Below, piece by piece: positions 55,193 through 64,000 of a stretch of 64,000 bases of DNA. This DNA comes from Bactericera cockerelli. Taxonomy: Eukaryota; Arthropoda; Insecta; Hemiptera; Triozidae. The stretch spans positions 18,373,224 to 18,437,223 of the forward strand of contig CM044957.1 in NCBI GenBank assembly GCA_024516035.1, in the 5' to 3' direction. Position numbers and translations under genes: made by a program. How positions within the stretch are numbered: the stretch's first letter is position 1; every line of letters starts with the position of its first letter. Below the pieces are notes generated by a model that ran no database searches, was not told where the DNA came from, and saw only the letters and a list, made by a program, of their open reading frames with translations.

Positions 55193-56454
55193 ATCCCGGT
55201 TATACAGAAGTTCTGTCAACAGAAAACATTCAACAATGGAAATTTCGGCAAAGTTTTGTTTTATCATACAGAAGTGTTTTAAAAATTAAACAAGAGTTCT
55301 CTTAATTCCAATTAATTCCGTGCAATCAAGATGCAAATTAATAATAATTAAGAAACTTACCAAAATGTTAGTACTTTTCCTTTTCAAAGAAGAAGAGTGG
55401 AGTTTTAACTTGGGTTATCTGCGGTTGTACAGACTGCTTGTAATTTTCCTTTTCTCTCTCCATCTTCGTGCTTTGCGGAGAGAGGAGTTTTAATCGACTT
55501 AGCATAACAGTGCTGACTACGTCTTCTCTCTGCAAGCGGCTGGGAAACACGTGCAGCATGGATATTCTCGTTGAAAAACGCAATAATCTTAAATTATGTA
55601 GCTATGTTTAAGTTGTTGAATCGCTAGACCCAGAGAGAGTAACTTTGAATGAAAACAAAAATGATTTTAATAATGAAACGCTCATTAGATTAAACTGAAA
55701 GCAACCAAGATCTAATGCTTACTATTGTTTTCAAAGTTTTTTTAGTATAAAATCCAATGCTGATGTTATAATGCCACTGCAGTGTTTATTATGGCACAAG
55801 CAAAAATCAGTCGAACGAGCTCCTAGTAACAAGTAGCCTCAATGGAATGGAACCCCACATTTATACTCAGATTAGTCAGTCAGCAGTCAGGCTACCAGTA
55901 AATTCACAAAATATGAAAAAGAAAAAATACAATTAAATTTTCAATACAAGTACCTTACATATTAGGTTTGCCGTACTGCTTGAATAATTTATCTTATCAA
56001 ATAATATATTAAAATATTATTTAGATTAAGATTAGAATACTTTCTTTTTTCAAATCTTCGTGCCAAAAATAGGACGATAAATTAATGTCATATTATTACA
56101 ATATGTATTCGTCTGTCTATTGTGCTTTTAATTATCAACTCTAATTGCAGACCTGCATTACATCAGCGTTTGATATTATTCGCTAATTATTTATGAAAAC
56201 TAGTTAAAAATAGCATTTTTATTTTAAATCTTTTATATTATTCTCGAAGGTATTGTTAACTTGATTACTTCAACATCAGAAGCTAAAATTCCTACAATTC
56301 ACAACCTCATGATAAGGAAACTTTGTTTCAATTCTCAGAAATAGTATGGAAATGGAAGTCAAAATAATAATCTTACTCCACAGCAAAAATACACTGCCAA
56401 TTATGGACACAATACTTCCTCGTGAAAGGCAATCATAATATTTTCAATTTCTAT
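55193..56454. other. No gene recognised
   Basis: AT-rich. A short block at 56390-56430 (TTATGGACACAATACTTCCT) matches 42955-42995. The 71-codon minus-strand open frame at 55368-55583 is unsupported. Confidence 0.5.
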
Positions 56455-56484
56455 TTTTTTTTTTTTTTTTTTTGGTCTTCTTCA

Positions 56485-56610
56485 AATTTGTTTCATATGG
56501 TAGAATACTATTTTTCCTTATAGATTCTTGAAAAATCTGTATGGGCAAGTCGCAGACCTTAATATTGCACCTTTTGGTCCAAATTTTAGCAAATTTGATT
56601 AATTTAAAAT
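56485..56610 (-). repeat. Dispersed repeat P, copy 1
   Basis: On the minus strand: AAAATTTGGACCAAAAGGTG, AAGGTCTGCGACTTG, ATACAGATTTTT and CTACCATATGAAACAAATTT. The same blocks are on the plus strand at 62300-62450. It follows a 20-base T run (about 56454-56474). Confidence 0.65.
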
Positions 56611-58059
56611 GGGACCATCTACAATACGTGTCCTATATGTGTATAAAATTTCGTTGAAATGGTTTTAGTAGTTTCTGAGCTTTGCGATGTACCTACAAGG
56701 AATGCATTTAACAAACCGACAGACAAAACCAAAACCAAAATCGCTCAGGAGTACATGAAACTTTCAGAAATATGAGAAAAAAAATATTTTTTTTTAAACA
56801 AACACAATACGGATTGTTTCAGTCCAAAAGCAACTAATTGATCAGTTGACTGGATGATCTACATAATATGTAGATTCTACATATTGAAATTTTATTCAAT
56901 CATAACCAACTATTTTGAGGTTGCAGTACAGAAAATTTATCATATCTTGGGATTTTTTTTGGAACTATCAATTTATTTTGGACTCTGTCGCATCGGTGAT
57001 CTCCAAAAATGTGTTGGATAAATATGAAGGTTAAAACCGATATGGTAGTGTGTATAAACGATGGATTTTTTTTTTTTGTTTGGATCAGGTCTTTTTGAAA
57101 AGCAGCAGCAGAACACTAAATTATCAATTGCAACACACAAAAAATATCAAAGTTTCAAGATAATTAGTTACTGTATTAAATAGAAGTGATGGTAGATAAA
57201 TGAAAAACTGTGTAGGCAGGTATAAAGTAAAATATAGCAAAGTGCATAGTTATATAAATACCAAGCGTTCGTAGAATTTTCTAATGAGGAACTTTCTTTC
57301 ACCTAACCTAAGAAATAAGGAACTCATGAAGCAAGTAACTATAATATTGAAATAAGCAATATTTAGAGTCATTTGAGTTGAAGAAGAAGGTGGTGGTGAT
57401 ACTCCTTCATTCTAAAATAACTTCATTTTCTTTTCCTGAACTTTATTTTCTAATTAATGACAATGATTACCTACTCGTATTAAAAGACTTATTATGAAAT
57501 TATAAATTTTTGGTCCTCATCTATTTGAATATTTAAATGAAGATGGGAAATATTAATTTATTAATACCTAAGTTCCCTCTGTAGCATGTAATTTATTAGA
57601 TCTATCTACCAAGAAGCGTATTTTAAATATTGGTACTTCACAAATGTAAGGAAAAAATCTCATATGAATTGAAAAAAACTATATATTACTATTTATATTT
57701 TCTCATATCAGCCGCGGAAATGGTTCAAATATTGCTAGCATTATGAAAAGTGTTATGGCACGATCAAGAAAAAATGGGCGCATAAAATCAAATAGATATC
57801 CATATGATAGGTGAGTATCAGAGTATGGCAATACCCACCGGAATTCCCACAGAAAAGAAATTCAGAATACTCTTTTATTGATTTCATAAATTGAATATTA
57901 TTTTTAATAAGATTACCATACTTTAGCCAGGACTGTTTAAACTAGGTATTGATAGAATATTTCTGGAAAATAGACCTACTGAGACTATAAAATCAATAAA
58001 AACGTTTAGTTCAAACGGCGATTTCTAAATTTATAGTAGTGTGGAAAATGAAATTATCA
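56611..58059. other. No gene recognised
   Basis: AT-rich with a T run at 57066-57078. No exon-like sequence. Confidence 0.5.
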
Positions 58060-58340
58060 TGCTCCACCTACCTTCTTCTTTTACTCTGTCTTATCCCGCT
58101 TGAGCAGGGTCGACGTTGTTCAACCTCATGGTTCAGGTTGGTTGGTTGATTTTGGCACATTTTTTTACGGCTGGATGGCCTTCCTAACGCCAACGATTCT
58201 ATTTGATTTAACGTCCTGGATTTGGACGGAAGTTTTACCCTCCATTCGCTGGAAATCGTACCAGCTACCCACATTAACCTCACCCAGTCTGGGTAGGGCC
58301 GGAAATGCTAGCCTCACATGTACGGAGGGAACAAAATTTT
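58060..58340 (+). repeat. Dispersed repeat G, copy 2 (longer)
   Basis: Contains GAGCAGGGTCGACGTTGTTC, TTTAACGTCCTGGATTTGG, TACCCTCCATTCGC and TTAACCTCACCCAGTCTGG. It overlaps open frames on both strands that have no known relatives. Confidence 0.6.
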
Positions 58341-59827
58341 CTGTGTGAAAAATCTGCTCCGACCGGGGATCGAAAAAATACTCCACCAGAATTAGGGTTT
58401 TATTCACCATTTCTGGACAAACTACATGATGATCTACTGCTTTGTTTCTTGTAATCATAACTTAATTTGTTCTAAGTTTATTATAAAGAGTCTGATGGTA
58501 CAACAATCTTGTATAATAACGAATATATTGACCAAACTAAAAGTCATAGTGATGGATTGTTGCATAATACTCGTATTTTCAATGGATTAATACTCCATGA
58601 AACTCTTTACTGCATTGTTTAGAAAGCTCTGATTAGGTTCATATCATTTTTTTATTGTTTTCCTTTGAATTTCGCACAATATTCTACTTGCAGCATCGGT
58701 CTTTTAAGAAAAAAAGCGAACTTCTCTAGATGCAAGAACCTTAAGTGCTTTTTTCCAGTATCATAATATTTTATGGCATTTAAATATAATTTCCAAATAG
58801 TTTCGCTTTGGATATTATCTTCAACACCTTTCGTTTTATCTCTTCCATTTAGAATGCCTGCCAGCTCTTCCTCTATCTGCTCAACAATGCTTTTCATTTC
58901 TTTCTCCTCTTCATTCTTATCTCCGTGCATTATCTTCTCTTTTATTCGTGGAACATGGGGCATTATGCTTTTCATCTTGAGTTCCTTTCATACGAATGTG
59001 TGTTACGATCAATCTCTCCTGGAGCTGTATCTCAGCGTGTGTATTTAAGAGCAGGTTACTTACTTACATCTATTTAACTCTAATGTGAATCGTTTCCGCT
59101 TTTTTCTGCTCGGTTCTGGTCGAGATAGTATAATAATGAAATTTCCTTCCTCGGATCCTATTGTTCAAACGAGGTCTACATTGATTTGTAAATTGTATCT
59201 TAAATGGGTTATGAAAGTAAAGTTCTAGTGGATACAATCTGTATTACAATTTACTCGTGTTTGCGTAGTTTGTAGAATTGTAGATCCTCACAGTTAGCAA
59301 TATATTTTCTTCAAAAGATTTGATTAAAAAATGAACACGATTAGATGGTAGACAAAATCTACCAAGCTAAGATGCAAACCAGGATCTACAGGAGACAATA
59401 TTAATAAGGTGAGAATAAAAAGACTAAATTTAGAAGGCACACAAGTTGGTAAGTTTAGTAAACTATGTAAATCATAGCAAGGGGAAGAAAGCTAGGCTGG
59501 AGTATAGGAATGAAGACACTGACTGGAGGGTGGAGAGGGAGAAGGGAAGGCAGAAAGGAGGGTGTGGGAGGAGGCAAGATGTTGTAAGCAAGTTATTAAA
59601 CATTTAAAACACGTATGACTTTTCCGTGATACTTTAAGACTTAACTTCACTCAAGGTGATGCTGCTCACAAGAAACTATTATCACATTCTTCAAAGTTTT
59701 CTTGTAACACGTGTTTTTAATCTTTGAATTTTCAGGAAGTCTCACGTACACTTCTCTTGGGTTTTCTTTTGTTTGTAGGTTATTTTTATAGTTATTTGTT
59801 TATGGAAGTTTTCATGGAGATGTTATT
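58341..59827. other. No gene recognised; one minus-strand open frame noted
   Basis: The frame 58975-58652 (107 codons) is Lys/Glu-rich, with a helix-like EEEKEMKSIVEQIEEELAGI. It is not flanked by recognisable splice sites or relatives and is not called as a gene. Otherwise AT-rich. Confidence 0.4.
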
Positions 59828-59990
59828 TTGGCCTATCGGTAGCGTGCTCAGTTTGCACTCCAGATGACCCGGGTTCGAATCGAATCTTATCTGTACATTA
59901 GATGTCGGGGCCTACTCTAGCCTTGTGATGATAATTGGGGTAGTTGCAGAGTGCGAAACGATCAGTGGCGATATTACGATATTAAAATTG
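59828..59990 (+). mobile_element. tRNA-derived SINE (family D)
   Basis: ATCGGTAGCGTGCTCAGTTT, GACCCGGGTTCGAATCGAAT (strong B-box), then ATGTCGGGGCCTACTCTAGC and an AT-rich tail. Only copy seen. The missing 3' acceptor stem and long tail argue against a functional tRNA. Confidence 0.65.
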
Positions 59991-60183
59991 GAATATAATG
60001 GTTGGTTTGAGATATATATGATGCATTATCATTAGTTCTCGCAATTTCGATGCTACCTACTAAATATTGTGAAATAATAACAAAAATAACTAGAGCACTT
60101 TATCTTTATCCAATATTTTTATGAATGATGAATTATCTCGATTCAAGTGTCCATATTGGTGGGAGGATTCTCAAACGCTGTTT

Positions 60184-60260
60184 TCTTTCCTTATCCTATA
60201 AAAGTAATGGAATCACCCAAAAAAAATCTATGGACGTACACTTTTTTCTAGTCTATTTAG
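60184..60260. repeat. Fragment of the hairpin-ended repeat family
   Basis: CTTTCCTTATCCTATAAAAG, then TAATGGAATCACCCAAAA, as at the starts of 15019 and 22926. Confidence 0.5.
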
Positions 60261-61590
60261 ATTAGATGTCTTAAGTGTATTTGAAAAAGTCTAAGAAATC
60301 ACTTAAATAATCATGTCCGAGGACATAGTCAAAAGTAAGATTTTTACACCGTATCACATCTTAGTTTTTATATTAATTCTTAACGTTATCCGTATTCACA
60401 AAGTAGAAGATTCAAAACTGGGCCAATATCATGAGAGTCCTTAATATACCCTTGATATCTCGGCACTACTTGAAAGACTTTGTAGCAACCCGTTTGACAA
60501 CCACTACTGTATTGTATAGGTTTAAAGTCTGGTAAAGGTATGAGTGTGATTACAAAGGAAGTGCAGCGACTTTTTAGTGGTATTAATGGAAATAAACTTC
60601 TTACGTTTGCTGAGAACAAACACAATCAGATACATGTTAATTAATTCCCAAGCCCGAAACAAAGAGGCTACAAAGTCGGGGAAGGAGAGAAAGGAAGAAG
60701 TGAGGAAAAGAAGAAGTAAAAGAGATAGTGGAAGACATAAGAGCATCGAAGAAAACAAAAGAGAAGCAGACAAACTATGGAAGAGAAAAACTAGAAGTAA
60801 GATAAGAGTTGTAAAAGAAAGAAATAATAGAAAACAGATTGAGAATGAAAGCAAGAACAGGAAAGATAATGAATGAGGTGGGAAAAAATATACATAAATA
60901 AAACTGACTAACTTTCTAATTCAGGGAAGAAATTTAATGCCAGGTGGTAAGAAAAAAGAGAATCAGGAGGAAAGGTAAACATAAACTAACTAAAGAAAAC
61001 TTAAAAATAGAACAAAACGAAACGAACAAATAACGAGATTGGAGGAGAATAAATTATTAATAGTAATTATTAAAATAATAATATAATTATTTCTACTCAC
61101 AAAGTGGACTATTCTCACTAATCACGTTAACATTGTATCCTCCTAATGACAATACTAATGAAATTAGTGATATTTACTCACAAAAAATCCTTTTTGTCTA
61201 GATTATAAATCATTCTAGATAAATATGGATTATAATTTGATTAAAATGTCAAATTCTAAATACTTTGTAATGATCAAGAGTCGGAATTGAGGTAGTAACC
61301 GTTGTGAAAATAATAATAACGAAATCATAATATTTTATGAAGAAAGAGGAAGATGTAGAAATATGGCGGAATGCAGAAGAAAAGGAGAAAGAAGGAAGAA
61401 AGGAGGTGAAGGAGAAACCATGGAGAAGGAGAATTGATTTTTTTCGGCGGTGACTAGCGACGTGGAAAATATGATGAAGCTTTCACATTAAATCACATGT
61501 CAATTTGAATAACATGAATTCATACTTACTGACTCGGAGAGAATAGATGAGGTAACGGAGGCATAGATGGGTGAAAATCAGGAGCGGGTG
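60261..61590. other. Purine-rich DNA, no gene recognised
   Basis: 60660-60960 is strongly AG-rich on the plus strand, so the Lys/Arg-rich open frame there is a composition artefact. The rest is AT-rich. Confidence 0.6.
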
Positions 61591-62038
61591 GAGGAACGTT
61601 GGAATAAAGGTAAATATGAAGTGAATGATGAAGCATGATGGGCGAAATAGTGGAGTGAATGAACGATCAAGAGTGAATGATGAAATCGAGGAGTGAATGA
61701 TGAAATCGAGGAGTGGATAGATTAACGTTGTAATAAAGGTATTAAATATGAAGAGAACGAAGTTGATGAAGAAGCGTGATAGGAGAAATAGAGGAGTGGA
61801 TGAATGATCAAGAGTGAATGATGGAATTGAGGAGTGGATAAATTAACGTTGTAATAAAGGTATTAAATATGAAGAGAACGAAGTCAATGAAGAAGCGTGA
61901 TAGGAGAAATAGAGGAGTGGATGAATGATGAAATTGAGGAGTGGATAGATTAACGTTGTAATAAAGGTATTAAAAAATATGAAGAGAACGAAGTGGATGA
62001 AGAAGCGTGATAGGAGAAACAGAGGAGTGGATAGAGAG
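61591..62038 (+). repeat. Tandem repeat, units of about 108-128 bases, about 3.7 copies
   Basis: Units begin at AACGTTGGAATAAAGG (61595) and TAACGTTGTAATAAAGG (61723, 61843, 61951). Each contains GAAGAAGCGTGATAGGAGAA and GAGGAGTGGATGAATGATC-type blocks. Unit length differs through internal repeats of AATGATGAAATCGAGGAGTG. Confidence 0.9.
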
Positions 62039-62299
62039 GAACATATAGGTAAAAAAATAAATTTCTAGTATTAGAAAAGGGAAGTTATTGTGTTCGTTTT
62101 TGTAAAAATAAAATAAAATATTTTTCTGTTCCGATTTCAATTTTTTTTTTGCACAAGCAGTTTTTGCAGAGATCATGCGCCTGACCTCTAACTACAGCCG
62201 ATTTTAATAGAATTTTGTACGAACGTATTTGCCTATTAGCGATTTACATAGTTTGTTTGTATTTTTTATTGAATTATTTATAGTTCAGCTTTGATATTT

Positions 62300-62450
62300 A
62301 AGAAACTGAAAATTTGGACCAAAAAATGCAAAAAAAATAAGGTCTACGACTTGTCGATACAGATTTTTTGTAGCCACTAAGATGTAGGAAAAATGATAAT
62401 ATACGAGTACTACCATATAAAATAAATTTGAAAAGAATCTGTTAAGAATG
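62300..62450 (+). repeat. Dispersed repeat P, copy 2
   Basis: GAAAATTTGGACCAAAAAAT, AAGGTCTACGACTTGTCGAT, ACAGATTTTTTGTAG and CTACCATATAAAATAAATTT match 56485-56610 inverted, with a small internal difference. Confidence 0.65.
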
Positions 62451-62895
62451 TTTTGAGATACAAGTCATTGTGTGTAAAACCTCAAAAAAATTAAGTGCAT
62501 AGAATGTGAACCAATCAGGAGTAAGTGAATTTTACTTATCTTCTTTTTTTTATTTTTATTCCTAAACTGTCTTCGAACACTCTAAACTTCTGAAGTATTC
62601 TAAACAGTATTGGTACCTTCAATTTTTTCTCCTTTTCTCTCATCGTCATATCGAAGTTTTCACAGACTCTCTGACTTTCTTTAGACTTTAAAAACATCTA
62701 CTTTGTTCTTATATCTTCTATTTATCTTTTTATCTCACACTCCACCTTGAGTCTAAAGACCTCCATATTTCTTTATCTTAACAAACTATCTTTCCCATCT
62801 ATTTTGTTTACCTCTCTCGTAGTTTCCATTTAAATGTGCAATAATAAAAATGGACCTCGGGGAGCTGTTTATATTTACAAGTGAAAAATAAAATA

Positions 62896-63464
62896 CAGGG
62901 TGCGGCGCGGTTATGTCCCATTTTGAATAGCCCAGTGTGAAGCCGCACCTCTAATTACACAAGTTCAAACAAAGTTAGAAGATGCACAAACTACTAATTT
63001 TTTCGATTCAATTTAGCTCAGTTGTCAAAATGATTTTATCAAAGCAACAGAAAGCTTATTGCGTGGAGAGTTATTTTTCGAAATAACTCGCCACGCAGCG
63101 CGATCCTTCCTTGGCCAGCGCTATCCCCTGATTTAGCTCCCTGTGATTTTTTCTTGTGGGGTTACCTCAAATCGAAAGTTTACAATGACCGTCCATGAAC
63201 ACTGGAAGAGTTAAAACAAAACATTCGCCGTGAAATAGGCCGTATACATGTCGCAATGTTGGAAAAAGTAGAGCGAAACTTTAGAAATCGCCTCAGCAGT
63301 GTATCGAAAATGACGGTCGTCATTTGAATGGTGTACTCTTCAAAACTAGATAAAATCAAACCTTACATATTTCTAGATGATAATTCAACAACAAGCATCA
63401 GGTAAGACTGACAGCCTTTTTTTAATCGAATATTCAAAAGGGGACATAACCGCGCCGCACCCTG
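62896..63464 (+). mobile_element. Short mariner-type element with CAGGGTG ends and transposase remnant
   Basis: The ends CAGGGTGCGGCGCGGTTATG (62896) and its complement (ending 63464) match over about 34 bases with one or two differences; TA lies at 62894-62895 and 63465-63466. The interior fuses the first codons of a transposase (63030, SKQQKAYCVESYF) to its C-terminal part by a large deletion. Confidence 0.95.
63030..63327 (+). pseudogene. Tc1/mariner transposase remnant
   Basis: After the N-terminal scrap and a stop, another frame gives WPALSPDLAPCDFFLWGYLK and SKVYNDRP, a stop, then TLEELKQNIRREIGRI, MLEKVERNFRNRLSSV and a terminal stop. The PDLAPCDFFLWG block is the third catalytic acidic region of mariner-like transposases. 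The first two catalytic residues and the DNA-binding domain are gone. Not functional. Confidence 0.9.
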
Positions 63465-63479
63465 TATATAGGAACAACT

Positions 63480-63725
63480 AGATTCGACCTTTTCTCCCTC
63501 CATATTGTAAATTTCCCTTCTTCTGTGAACCTCTCGTTCTCTCTCCACCTATCTCTGTCTTCCACCTTATCTCTCCAACTCCTTTCATTCCCCTTCTTCT
63601 CTGTCATTTTCTTTCTCCATCTATACTTTTTAGCTTTCCAGCTCTTATTTCCCTTTTGAACTCTTTATCTTTCGCCTTATCTTCCCCAAAAAATAGAGGA
63701 AGAACCTTTTCTTCTCTCTCTTTTC
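63480..63725 (+). repeat. Long polypyrimidine tract
   Basis: CT-rich sequence starting next to the mariner end, with a purine-rich patch (GAGAGAGAGAGA) at 63785-63798. Low-complexity open frames only. Confidence 0.75.
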
Positions 63726-64000
63726 CTAGGGCCTGACTTAAAATATGTACACCATTATATCGGATATTTATGTTATTGGAAAAAGAGAGAGAGAGAGACT
63801 CGTGCTAGGTGGTGCTAGACTGAAGTTCCAGATTAATGAGGCAAGTATCTGAGATGAATGATTGAATTTTTGAAAATTTGTCTCAATTCGTGAAATCTTC
63901 CAAAAATAGCGCTGTTATGTAAATAAAATCAGTCAATTTAATGATTTGTTCAGAATTGTTTGTTAAATAGTATGACTTTTCTTAAAAATACTAGGGTGAG

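Noticed and set aside
59828..59900. Possible tRNA gene (GGGTTCGAATC)
   Set aside because: No 3' acceptor stem pairs with the start, and a SINE-like tail follows.
60577..60876. 99-codon Lys/Arg-rich open frame
   Set aside because: Falls in an AG-rich tract and is a composition artefact.

Overview
The window looks like AT-rich insect nuclear DNA. It holds parts of two spliced host genes in a sea of transposable elements. One gene belongs to the beaten path (beat) Ig family, which is known from arthropods. The GT-AG introns, tRNA-derived SINEs, mariner elements and non-LTR retrotransposons fit an insect. A hemipteran such as a planthopper is a guess from general style and is not shown by the sequence.

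Host gene 1 (18300-22064, + strand) is complete in four exons and encodes a 680-residue secreted protein. It is an M14 (carboxypeptidase N/E/D type) domain followed by four tandem transthyretin-like (TTL) domains. Most residues expected at the zinc site and active site are replaced, so it should be a non-enzymatic pseudo-carboxypeptidase with an expanded TTL array. I consider this the most unusual coding object here. Host gene 2 (exons 50047-50252 and 52369-52507, + strand) is the first Ig domain of a beat-family protein. Its signal-peptide exon and downstream exons are not seen, so most of 36.9-64 kb may be its introns.

Region by region. 1-2352: the 3' end of a LINE, split in frame by a 1.8-kb TA-flanked inverted-repeat element. 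3026-5484: a 2.5-kb element with long inverted arms that carry a captured SINE head, with a further SINE (24-bp target duplication) in its centre. 5.5-14.3 kb: SINEs, MITEs, palindromes and unassigned AT-rich DNA. 14.4-17.2 kb: a 5'-truncated LINE on the minus strand with a 13-bp target duplication, itself interrupted by a 633-bp repeat with a 12-bp target duplication. 18.3-22.1 kb: the pseudo-carboxypeptidase. 22-29.7 kb: SINEs, dispersed repeats and an internally deleted mariner. 29.8-30.8 kb: a young foldback element. 30.8-36.9 kb: a full-length CR1-like LINE with one long ORF, interrupted by a second LINE in the opposite direction with an 11-bp target duplication. 37-50 kb: MITEs, a perfect hairpin, pyrimidine tracts and a 35-bp minisatellite. 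50-52.5 kb: beat exons with SINEs close to both splice sites of the intron between them. 52.5-64 kb: SINEs, minisatellites, purine/pyrimidine tracts and a short mariner remnant.

Five elements share CAGGGTG-type ends and TA target duplications, and only the one at 62896 keeps recognisable transposase sequence. Reading frames, splice sites, duplications and inverted repeats were worked out by eye. Family names above the level of superfamily are inference.
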